From Zygnema cylindricum (taxonomy: Eukaryota; Streptophyta; Zygnematophyceae; Zygnematales; Zygnemataceae), in assembly GCA_037447655.1 (NCBI GenBank), contig JBBHKE010000248.1, forward strand, positions 33,501-97,500: a stretch of 64,000 nt of DNA, in the 5' to 3' direction. The notes under the pieces are model-generated. The model was not told the DNA's origin. It made no database searches and saw nothing but the letters and a program-made list of their open reading frames with translations. Positions within the stretch are counted from its first letter, which is position 1. Every line of letters begins with the position of its first letter. Made by a program: the position numbers and the translations under genes. Below are positions 1 to 9,190 of the stretch, piece after piece.

Positions 1-49
1 AGAAAAAATGAATCTCGACACATAGCACGATCAAGCTAAGTGTCACGAT

Positions 50-556
50 CATAGTTCAAAAGTAGGCGTTTTTATGGTCTGCCTTTGGTAAGCGCACAAA
101 ACTTGGCACAAAAATCGCGTAGAGTAGGTATACTATATGTGTGTGCGTTTGTGCACATTGTTGTACGAAGGTACGAATTTGACGTATCACCATAGTATAG
201 CTCACGTCGCCGAACAAACATTTTCAGCGAACTAACACGGTGTGGGACGAGTTGTGTTATGGGCTTTTCATGTGATCTTGTTAGATCGCTACTTTGACTA
301 GTGACCGTCCGATTGTCCGAATCTTACGGTTAAAATAAAAAATACCTCAACACTCACATAAAAAAATACTGTCAGATTTTTTTTCAAAATTTAGACATGA
401 CGTTCAAGTCTCTATCGATCGATTTGCAACTCAACCCTTTTATTATTATTTTTTTCATTTTGCGACCAATACAATATGGGTGTTAGGGTCATATTGTATG
501 TTCTACATGCAATAGGCATATTGTATGGGCTTACTTTCACCTACTTTTGAACTATG
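50..556. mobile_element. Non-autonomous TIR element, family C (8-bp TSD)
   Basis: The ends are inverted copies of CATAGTTCAAAAGTAGG (start at 50, inverted copy ending at 556). They are flanked by near-identical 8-bp repeats, GTCACGAT (42-49) and GTAACGAT (557-564). An 8-bp target-site duplication is typical of hAT-like elements. No transposase is visible. A second copy at 61864-63222 shares the ends and much of the interior in inverted order, which confirms the borders. Confidence 0.75.
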
Positions 557-659
557 GTAACGATGAACAACCAGCAAAAAATCACAATATTTGCACATGG
601 TATGAACCTTTCAAAATGCAAGGGAAAATAAAAATAATAATCTCGAAACGGTCCTTCGT

Positions 660-1037
660 CGCGCTATTTATGACAACGCTCTTTCGTCACACTATTTCCA
701 AAAAGGATTTTTGTCATGTTTGAAAACAGGAATCCTGAAAAATGAGCTGATGTAAAAGTTTGGCGTTTGCAAAAGTACAAAAGTTTTGTCCTATTATGAC
801 TTGGTACGTAGGTACGAGGTACGTCGTACGTGGTAAGTGAAGATTTGAAGTGAAATTTGTCGATGTGAAACAATTGAAGGATATTCAATATCGGATCGTA
901 GCTTACGTCGTGCCACTCAATTTTTAATATGTGGTTTACATTTTATAGGCTCTTTGTTTTGACGGAACACTGACTCATTTAACCTGGCTTGTAGAGTTGG
1001 TCGTACGATTACAGAAACGACCGATGGAACCGCACCC
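660..1037 (-). mobile_element. Inverted partial copy of element family G
   Basis: This stretch is a diverged reverse complement of the first part of the element at 2479-3209. Shared words include the track around GATATTCAATATCGGATCGTAG and the block with AATGAGCTGATGT. It ends in CCGATGGAACCGCACCC followed by TTA, a diverged form of the family G terminal repeat. The far end was not located. Just downstream, at 1137-1149, is an isolated right end of an F-family element (GATTGGCGGTGTA). Confidence 0.55.
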
Positions 1038-1193
1038 TTATAGTAAACTTTTTTTTTTCGAAATATTGAAAAACGCAAATTAGCGTTAATAACGCTAATT
1101 ATTTGTTAACACTAATAATTTTTAAACGCTAATAACGATTGGCGGTGTACTTTGCAAGCTTTTTATACTGTTTTACACCGCCAATCGCTATTA

Positions 1194-1974
1194 GGTTGTG
1201 TCCCCATGTACTTCTAACTCAACGAAATTACTTTGTATTTTAGCGCGGATCCGCCGGACCCGGTTTTCAAGTGTCCCTATGTCTGTAATGACAAAATTGT
1301 AACTTTACGCTTGTGACGATTGTATACGTCGACAATACCTGTGACGGTTGTCAACGTCGACAATTTGTGGTCGCACGATATTTTTTGTACATGCGTGTGA
1401 CGTCGCATGTCTTACCGTGACATTGTAGACGTACCGCCTTCCAACCTGTGCAATTTCACAGTCGAAGATGAGGCGCTTTGCCTTCGCGTCTCCTGTCCGG
1501 TCGACGTGAAATGGCATCGGAATTTGAAGACCCCTGCAAAAAAAAAAATCCGTACTAGACGAAAACGGACAAATCCAAACAAATTGTGTACCTATCTTTG
1601 TCGTATTAGAACGGAAACGGACAAAACATAGCGAACTATGTACTTTTCTTTGTCCTTGGAAATCGTAGGATTTTTGTCGAAATTTACTGCATGCGCGAAA
1701 ATATGTTCCTATTTGTCAATCGAAAAAACCTAATTTTAAATCACATCGCGCATGTGTTTTAAAGATAAGGTTGAAGATGACGTTTTTTGTCGTCGAAGTG
1801 GGTCGAAAAGCACAAGACGACAACTTTTCGTACATCTTAAGTTCAGGGATGACGCAAGTTGTACTCTACAAATTTGCGATTCCTTCTTACGGTTGCAACT
1901 TAGGCAGTACGGCGCTAAGTTTTACGGCAAAACGACAGGAAAAACCCCTTACTTATACACATGGGGACACACCC
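1194..1974. mobile_element. Harbinger-like MITE, family A, copy 1
   Basis: The terminal repeats are GGTTGTGTCCCCATGTA (left) and the inverse of GGGTGTGTCCCCATGTGT (right). The element is flanked on both sides by TTA (1191-1193 and 1975-1977). The 3-bp TTA duplication and the GG start fit PIF/Harbinger (Tourist-like) elements. It interrupts the F-family element: joining the flanks restores CTATTAGTGTATAGG, matching the uninterrupted copy near 45320. The interior shares GCGGATCCGNCGGACCCGG with copies at 14893 and 62011. It is non-coding. Confidence 0.8.
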
Positions 1975-2478
1975 TTAGTGTATAGGTTTCTTTAGCGTAT
2001 CAGAATAGTTACAATGATTTACGCTAATTAGGAATTTGAAAATTTTAAAAGAAAACATACATTCTAAATGTAATTTATGTTTTTTAAAAAATTATATGTT
2101 GGTCGCAAACATGCTTACACTAATATAGGTACTTTTACAAAATTCGACAAATTGTACACAAATCGTACGTTCACACCATCGAAACGTGGTTGTTGGACGA
2201 ATATGTTCGAACTTGATATTTGACAGCCCGACTTCATCCCCTTTTTAGAGCGCATATTCTCATGTGTCCGCGGTTACTAAAACTCATTAATTATTCCTTT
2301 TCACTTAAGGAGGTACGATTATGTACGGTATGACACTGACCGTACAATGCACTATTTAAAAGACAACGTACTTTCATTTTGTACGGTACTTGTAAAAAAA
2401 CCCCAAATGGCGTAAAGAAAAAAACAGAATAAGTTATGCTATTTGAGAAATTGAAAAAGAAAAAGCGGGACGGAATTT

Positions 2479-3209
2479 GGGTGAAGTTCCATCATACGTT
2501 TCTGTAATTGTACGGCAAACTCTACAGACCGGGTCGATTGAGTCGAAGTTCCATCACGTAGAGTTTGTAAGCCACGTGTTTTAAATTGACTGGGGCCACG
2601 CAAGCTACGATCCGATATTGAATATCTTTCACATTTTTAGCACCGACAAACTTAACTTCAAATCTTGACTTGCGTACCGTGTACCTGCGTACGAAGTAAT
2701 AATACAACAAAATTTTTATACTTTTTGCAGACGCTACGCCAGCTCATTTTTTAGGGTTTCAGCTTTTGAACAAAACGAAAGTCCTTTGAGAGAAATAGTG
2801 TGACGAACAAAAGATACCAAAAGTAGCGTGACGAGGGAGTGTTACGAAATTTCGTTATAATTTTCGGTTATATTTTGGAAACCGCGTGTCATGTGCAAAT
2901 CTTAAGATTTTTTGTTGGTTTTCCATCATGACACGTAGCTTAATTGTCCACCGTGTCACAAATTTTTTTTTTCTGTGTATGCCAACCCACCTCGTCGAGG
3001 TGGGTTGAGTCTAACAGAGAAAATTGAAGCGAACTCATCGCAGATGAACATCCGACGGCCAGTATCACCTCCAAGACCTCCGGAGAGTATCGGCAAGATT
3101 CTCTGTAATGTTGGTTTTATTTTAAAAACAAAATAGGCGGTACGATCTGGTACGGAGTGTCGCGGATTCCTGTTAGAAACGCCACTTTTCGCTTGATGGA
3201 ACTTCACCC
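2479..3209. mobile_element. TIR element, family G, nested in F-family element
   Basis: The terminal inverted repeats are GGGTGAAGTTCCATCA (2479) and its inverse ending at 3209. The flanks are TTT on the left and TTA on the right, a probable TTA-type duplication with one mismatch, so PIF/Harbinger-like. The related inverted copy lies at about 660-1037. No transposase was seen. Confidence 0.65.
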
Positions 3210-3245
3210 TTAGTATACATTACGCTAATAGCGATTGGCGGTGTA

Positions 3246-3905
3246 CTGTACTACAGTACTGGACTGTGCGTCTGTACACCGCTGTGAAACATAAAAGCTA
3301 GGTCCGAAAACGTTGTCCTTGACCCGAGATACTCGCGGGACACGAGCTTTTGGGGTACTACGGAAGTCAGCCGAAGAAAAAGGCACAAAGAAGGCTATTT
3401 GGACGCCACAAGCCTAAACGACGAAAATTATCAAGTCCTGTCCTTCTGAGTTTGGACGGATTGCTGACGATCATAAATGATGAGCAAAATTTGAAATCGA
3501 ACGGCTGAGCTTTCGAGATGTCAAAAAGCGAACGCTGCCAGCCTGCCAGAAATTGAATACGGTATCACCACCAGGTTATCCGAAATTCGCAAAGAAAAAG
3601 GTGACGGTCGTCTTGACGATTTCAAACTCCACGCTTTTCTGCCGTCAAAAACAAAGCCAAGAGTTTGGTAGGCGATCTGCTGTGCGCCAATCTCCTTAAA
3701 GGAACAGAAGATCCAGGCAACTGCGGATAGTGTTCTGAGATTTTCTCACACGTACGATGGAGTTCTAACGGGCGAGATGAGCTACAACAGTACCGCCTAT
3801 TTACCGGCTAGCGGCAGCTACAAATTGACTTTGTAACCGACCGTCCAACGACCTCTAAAAGCAAAGCGAGTGTTGCCGCAAAACTCCATCTTATCGATTA
3901 TACCG
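3246..3905. other. Intergenic, unassigned
   Basis: About 660 bases of mixed-composition DNA lie between the nested transposons and the psaF promoter. Frames are short and interrupted on both strands. No RNA gene, repeat array or recognisable protein was seen. Confidence 0.5.
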
Positions 3906-3911
3906 AGCTGT

Positions 3912-4064
3912 GATTGGCTCACGGAAAATATAAAATTGCGGATGATTGGCTGGTTAAAAGTTTTCCTCCCGCTACGATTGGCTTTCGTTATGTAACGTCA
4001 CCGCTGAGTGGACGACTCTTTCTCCGGTCACGAAACATTAGCGGAAAGATCTCACTGATTGGCT
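3912..4064 (-). promoter_or_regulatory. Four CCAAT boxes upstream of psaF
   Basis: The octamer GATTGGCT occurs at 3912-3919, 3944-3951, 3976-3983 and 4057-4064. It contains ATTGG, the inverted CCAAT box bound by NF-Y. The first three copies are spaced exactly 32 bp apart and the fourth 81 bp further on. All lie 195-350 bp before the psaF start codon. Their role in strong light-driven transcription is inferred from position and number. Confidence 0.55.
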
Positions 4065-4067
4065 CCC

Positions 4068-4098
4068 GTTCCACGGAACGTCTTCATGTTCCACGGAA
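4068..4098 (+). promoter_or_regulatory. Direct repeat GTTCCACGGAA in psaF promoter
   Basis: GTTCCACGGAA occurs at 4068-4078 and again at 4088-4098, a 20-bp spacing or roughly two helical turns. It lies between the last CCAAT box and the start codon. No known factor was recognised; paired spacing suggests a binding site. Confidence 0.35.
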
Positions 4099-4258
4099 AT
4101 CTTTTCTCCTTCCCAATCTCAGCAAAACTCATCCATGTAAAAACTTACACTCAAATCTTCTTGAACCAGTACAAAGTTCTACCTGCTTGTCAATCACCAG
4201 CAGCTCAGTTCCTTTCCATCCATTTTCTGAGCTTCTTCTTCCACCAAAGTAGTTTACA

Positions 4259-4993
4259 ATGGCATCCGTAACCATGGCTGCGAATATTGTGTCTCCTTTG
4301 ACTGCTGTCTCAAAGGACTTGAGCTCTCGCCAGTCCTTGTCTTCCACCAAGGCTTCCATGTTCGTGAAGCAGGTGGCTTCCAGGACCGTCTGCTCTGCTG
4401 CTGAGAAGAAGGACGAGTCCATGGCTGCTCAGGTTGGAAAGATTGCAACTGCCCTCGCTTTGGCCGCTGTCGTCAGTACCTCCGTACCTGAGTCCGCCAT
4501 GGCTGACGTTGCTGGACTTACTCCTTGCAAGGACTCCAAGGCTTTCGCCAAGGTTCAGAAGGCTGAGGTGAAGAAGCTTGAGAAGAGACTCAAGCTTTAC
4601 TCTGCCGACAGTGCTCCCTGCCCTTGCTTTGAAGGCAAACCACTGGAGAAGACCAACAGGAGATTTGACTACTATGGCAAGCAGGGACTTCTCTGTGGAA
4701 CAGACGGTCTCCCTCATTTGATTGTCGATGGTGACCAGGCTCATCTTGGAGAGTTCGTGTATCCAGGAATCGTTTTCCTCTATATTACCGGGTGGATCGG
4801 ATGGGTTGGACGAGCTTACATCCAAGCCATCAAAACTGAGGCAAAACCTACCGAGAAGGAGATTATTATTGATGTTCCTCTTGCTTTGGGCATCATGTCT
4901 AAGGGATTCACATGGCCTTTGGCCGCCGTTAGCGAGTTCAGGAATGGAAAGTTAGTTGAATCTGACGCCAACATCACTGTCTCTCCCCGTTAA
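4259..4993 (+). CDS. psaF: Photosystem I reaction centre subunit III (PsaF), precursor
   Basis: This is a single uninterrupted reading frame of 244 aa. PsaF is the lumen-exposed PSI subunit that docks plastocyanin or cytochrome c6 for electron donation to P700. Residues 1 to about 50 are Ser/Ala/Lys-rich, a stroma-targeting peptide. Residues 59-82 form a hydrophobic thylakoid-transfer domain ending in AMA before Asp83, giving a mature protein of about 162 aa that begins DVAGLTPC. The Lys-rich amphipathic helix typical of eukaryotic PsaF ([19 protein letters not shown], residues 96-114) is present, as are the conserved CGTDGLPHL stretch and the membrane helix around residues 166-185. The start ATG has a good plant context (ACAATGGC). 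The C-terminus ends ITVSPR; I remember this tail from chlorophyte PsaF, and land-plant proteins end differently. It is intronless, unlike the other genes here. Frames on the opposite strand are shadows. Confidence 0.97.
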   Translation: MASVTMAANIVSPLTAVSKDLSSRQSLSSTKASMFVKQVASRTVCSAAEKKDESMAAQVGKIATALALAAVVSTSVPESAMADVAGLTPCKDSKAFAKVQKAEVKKLEKRLKLYSADSAPCPCFEGKPLEKTNRRFDYYGKQGLLCGTDGLPHLIVDGDQAHLGEFVYPGIVFLYITGWIGWVGRAYIQAIKTEAKPTEKEIIIDVPLALGIMSKGFTWPLAAVSEFRNGKLVESDANITVSPR

Positions 4994-5830
4994 GATAGCA
5001 AATAGAAGACGTTAGTAAACTTAAAAATTGTTTAGTTAAAAGATTTTGAAAGGAAGTCTGTATATCAGATATTCAATGTAGATGAAAGCTGCAATTGTCA
5101 GTTGTTTTGTCCTTCGTCGAGTAATCAAAGACTATTTTTAGAGCAAATAGTTCTTTTTTCCTGGCTTGCTGCCTTTTGGCAGCTTCATTTATGTACAGTG
5201 GTCTAAATTTATTTTCAACAAGTTCCAAGGCAAATCTATCAAAGTGGCTTTGTTTTTTGACTTTCAAGGTTTGCCCTAGCTCTGATTTTTTTTGTCTCAC
5301 TTTTTGATATCTGATTTGCTCTGAGACGTCTGCAAAACTTTTACGTTGCTGTGAAATTTTTTGGGTACCCCCTAACATTTGAAACCTTTTAAAATACACG
5401 TTATTCATGTTTCCCTGTCTTAATGATGCGGCCCTTTGAAATGTGAAATTTTAAATTTTGTTAAAATCAATGCTGCTTTCTTGATTTTTAATGTAGGAAG
5501 GAATATGTGGGCATGTCAGTAACTAATAATAGGTAAGAAACATGTCAGTGTAAAACCATGACAATGTTAAAACTACGATGCTTTGCATTTGTTATTGAGA
5601 AAAAGTAGATAATTTCAAACTTTTGTTAGGAAACCATGAAAGGTGAATATGAAACTTTCAGCAGTTGCTACAACATCTTACCTCGCTAGAGCTTAAATAG
5701 TTGAAAAATCATTTCCGCATCCACAACTTTTAACTACATTTAGAGACAGAACCTGGATGGAGTTCTTTCTCTTGCGTGGGAGTGGAGACAGAAGGAAAAT
5801 GTTCACCCAGTTTTTGGTTTTACCCGAAGC
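4994..5830. other. psaF 3' region and intergenic
   Basis: AT-rich sequence follows the psaF stop. A 111-codon minus-strand frame (5073-5408) exists, but it has no recognisable motif and probably overlaps the psaF 3' UTR, so it is not called as a gene. Nothing else was recognised. Confidence 0.45.
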
Positions 5831-6008
5831 TACACCTTGAATCGTTATTAGAGTATAGAAATTATTAGTGTAAAGAAAAAAGTAGCGTCGTCCATTCTAA
5901 TTTAGTGCCAGGAGAAGTGGCAGATTATAGTCCACGTCCTTAAATAGCGTAATTTATTATATTCAAGGTATCAATGTCAAAATTTGGCTAATAACGATTC
6001 ACGGTGTA
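5831..6008. mobile_element. F-family TA-flanked MITE, 178 bp
   Basis: The ends are TACACCTTGAATCGTTATTAG and the inverse of TACACCGTGAATCGTTATTAG. The interior aligns in reverse with the complete copy at 63338-63540, including the blocks GTGGACTATAATCTGCCAC and CCTGGCACTAAATTAGAATG. The boundary dinucleotide is TA. Confidence 0.75.
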
Positions 6009-6617
6009 GTTGCCCAACTTTTTTGGGCTCAACTTGGGATGGAGGTGAGTAGTGGTGGAGAAAGACCTTACGGGAAGGGGACGTAAACAAAAGGGGAAAC
6101 CAAGTTCAAGAAGTGGGCGCACCCAAGTTGATACATGGAGACGGGGTAATGGTGGTTACAAACATCAATGGGAAGAAATGAAAAATCCTTGTCATCCCTA
6201 GAACGGAAACTTTTGTTGATGTCGAAGAAAGTGATTCATCTTACAGAAAACAGAATGACCACTTAGAATGCAGTTTTTAAGGGAGGTTAACATTCGGTAC
6301 GGGAAGACGTTCACAATCCTCTTTATGAAAGGAGACCTTACACCAACAAAATAATAGATGCCCCATAGTTTTTTTTTTTAACAACACATTTTTGTGATGT
6401 GGAATATCTTTAGAAAAACTTGAACAAGTGCTTGGTTGGAAAAATGATATACTGTTGAAAATGGAGGCTTTAAGAGCTACAGGAGAAGTAAAAGAGTAAA
6501 AAGAGTAAACGAGTAAAATGAGTAAAAAGGTATTGGGAGTTTGGTGCTGAAAAATGTATTCGGTGTATGGAGTGAGCATTGAGAGAACGTGTGAAGCAGG
6601 ATTTACGTCGTGAGGAC

Positions 6618-6835
6618 TACACCGCTCATCGTTATTCGTGTTAACATTTTTTTCACCACTTAAAACATATTTTCTCCGTGCACACCTGTCGGATTGTCAA
6701 TCGGAGACCACCAACGGGAAAGTGCGAATCTTGCCTTCCAATAGCAACCACCGGATTGACAGTTCGTAAAGTGTGCCCAAAGAAAAAATGTTATGTGGCG
6801 AAAAAAACTTAAACACTAATAACGTGAGCAGTGTA
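6618..6835. mobile_element. F-related TA-flanked MITE, 218 bp
   Basis: The left end is TACACCGCTCATCGTTATTC and the right end is the inverse form AATAACGTGAGCAGTGTA. The interior shares CACTTAAAACAT, CCGTGCACACNTGTCGGATT and a following GTCAAT with the copy at 7417-7643, so the two form one subfamily separated by about 580 bp. Confidence 0.7.
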
Positions 6836-7416
6836 CCATTATGGACGCGTGAAGAAAATAGGCCTCCTCCGATGGATGGAGGAGGTCGAAGATGAAGTAA
6901 CCACATATTTAGAGTGGTTAAGGCTGACTGTGAAAGCTTTCCGAGGTGGAAAAGTTGTACAAACAATTGACATATTTTAACCCACAGGTTTGATAGACGG
7001 GAGAGACGGCCTTATCGGGGCTTGCGTGGGGTATAGGCTGACATTGACAAGGGAGAGGGAGAGGGGGAGGAGATGGAAAATGGAGTTTACAGTGACTCTA
7101 AAGAAGGATGTCATTCATTATTTGGAAGAACTTACCCCAACTTACCTCTCCCCCACCGATTTTCTAAAGCCCTAGTGTCGCTATCTTCCCTTTGTCAACA
7201 TTCCACTTCTGGTTTTGCAAATTCTTTTTTTGAGAGGTGGTGTACAGAAATCAAGTTAGACAGGTTTGAAGTACACATTGTCCTTTGTATCCGAGGCAAA
7301 AGTAGTGAGGCTCGGTGTCTCGCCTTTTACTTTTGTGTTATTTCTTCTTTATATCTTTTTAAATTACATTCCTAAGACTATTTCATGGAGAAATTGTTAG
7401 ATTTGATTTAAATCAG

Positions 7417-7643
7417 TACGCCGCTCATCGTTATCAGTGTTTAAGTTTTTTTTCGCCACTTAAAACATCTTTTCCGTGCACACTTGTCGGATTGTCAATT
7501 TGAGACACGCCAGTGGGAAGGAACGAAACTTGCCTTCCAAGAGCAAAAACCATCAGATCGACAATCCGACAAGCGAGCACGAAGAAAAAATATATTTTAA
7601 GTCTTGATTTTTTTTTTAAACAGTAATAATGATGAGCGGTGTA
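7417..7643. mobile_element. F-related TA-flanked MITE, 227 bp
   Basis: The ends are TACGCCGCTCATCGTTATCAG and the inverse of TACACCGCTCATCATTATTAC. It is the same subfamily and orientation as 6618-6835. No coding capacity. Confidence 0.7.
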
Positions 7644-9190
7644 CTTTTTCAACACTACTCACGAGGCCTTCCCTTCGGGCGTGTTGTATGTCCCTTGAAG
7701 GATGCACCGCGAGACCATGTCTTTGCTTAAACAACACCTATGAGTCATAGGTCCATTCCTACATAAAATACACTGGCCTGGTTGAGTCAATCAGCATTAT
7801 AATATGTGACGGGTAGGTTGTGTGTGAAAGGTTAGGCCGAATAAATGAGAAAGAGGGAGTGGAAGAGGGAAGAGGGAGTGGAAGAGGGAAGAGGGACTGG
7901 GATCGGGGGAGAGAGAATGACAGGAAGGGTGACGGAGAAGGGGAGGGGAAGGAGGGAGAGGGGAAGCAGGGAGAGGAGGGAGGGAGATGTTCACCTTCTA
8001 GTTTGTGGATCTGACAACTGTCCAGAAAACAGCCGGAAAATGCACAAACAAGCACTTTTTCTGACAGTACCAGAATTGGAACTCTTCCTAGATAGTTCAA
8101 GTTTTCACAATTATTTTTTTCCACCCAGAAGCCACCCAAAAACCTAAGTGCTGTGACCATCCATGAAGTGAGTTACAAAAGAACTGCAATATATTTACAT
8201 TTTCGACACGTCAACCTTACATTTCCACCTTATAATTCCGTTGATATTTTTAGAACATCTCTTCATTAATACAGTATCTATCTACTTCTTCATTTCTTCC
8301 ACCAAAATGCATTGAGCCAATCAGACCAACTATTCAGTTTGGAAAAATAGCCTTGCCTTTAACATGATTTGCCACAATTTTAATACAGTAGATTATACGT
8401 ACCACACACTCATTGCATGACACCAAGAGAAATATAGAAGAAGTAGGTCCTCTGATTAGTAGTCATCTCTTTAGTCGCCCCATACAATACACCTATCATG
8501 CCATATTATACGCATTTACTAGGAGGTGAGCACATATAACATTCGATTCACACATCTGAACCATGATGAAGATCTTGCTTACACTGTAAACCTCAAAAAA
8601 GTTTACAATACAGATTTTAAAATAGGACACAATGGCTCATTTTACATGAAAAGTCACCAAGTCCTACAACTCAGAACGTTAATGTTTCTATACGATAAAC
8701 ATAAAACAAAAACGTAAGATGTCACCTGAAAATAAGTGTTTCCAACGCCTATTTTTAAAAGCAAAACGTGTCATTAATAAAACCGAAATTTCCATTTCAA
8801 TTAATCCGCAACCCCTAAGCCCATCCACTTTGCAGACTGAGCATTTAAAGTCGGAATGTCTAAAAGACACACTCCGGGTCAAAGCATAGTCACTCAAAGA
8901 AAAAGTTTTTCCTTTCACAAACGCTAAACACAAAACAAAGCAAGTGGGTTTCACATGCGAAGAGAGCAAAATGACGAAACAAACAACTCAACTAGCCTAA
9001 ATAATAGTGCACCTACCTATTTGTTAGGAGTATTAATTCTGCTCTACTGGACATGTATGGCACACTCGCTCTATGGGACCCCTTGATTCTGTGTGCATTC
9101 ACAGGTTTTGCCGATTTTGCGATAGCACGGGGAGGGTTTTTGAAAAATAAATAAATTACAATACGCACCAAATTTACTGTACATTAGCTG
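7644..9190. other. Intergenic with purine-rich tract
   Basis: A GA-rich tract (GAGAGGGA-type, about 7845-7990) generates long spurious open frames on both strands. The rest is AT-rich, without recognised genes or elements. The last part is the presumed 3' region of the CCaMK gene, which reads toward it. Confidence 0.45.

Larger units (their letters stand above)
1174..3245. mobile_element. F-family (TA-flanked) element interrupted by two insertions
   Basis: The left end TACACCGCCAATCGCTATTA (1174-1193) and the right end, its exact inverse (TAATAGCGATTGGCGGTGTA, ending at 3245), are 20-bp inverted repeats bounded by TA, as in Tc1/mariner-type (Stowaway-like) MITEs. The body resumes at 1975 and is clearly homologous to the reverse complement of 45167-45340. 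Two other elements sit inside it (1194-1974 and 2479-3209). Removing them leaves about 550 bp. No coding capacity was seen. Confidence 0.7.

Noticed and set aside
4310-4825. 171-codon frame antisense to psaF
   Set aside because: Shadow of the psaF coding strand; composition follows psaF codons.
5073-5408. 111-codon minus-strand frame downstream of psaF
   Set aside because: No domain, no conserved motif, and likely antisense to the psaF 3' UTR.
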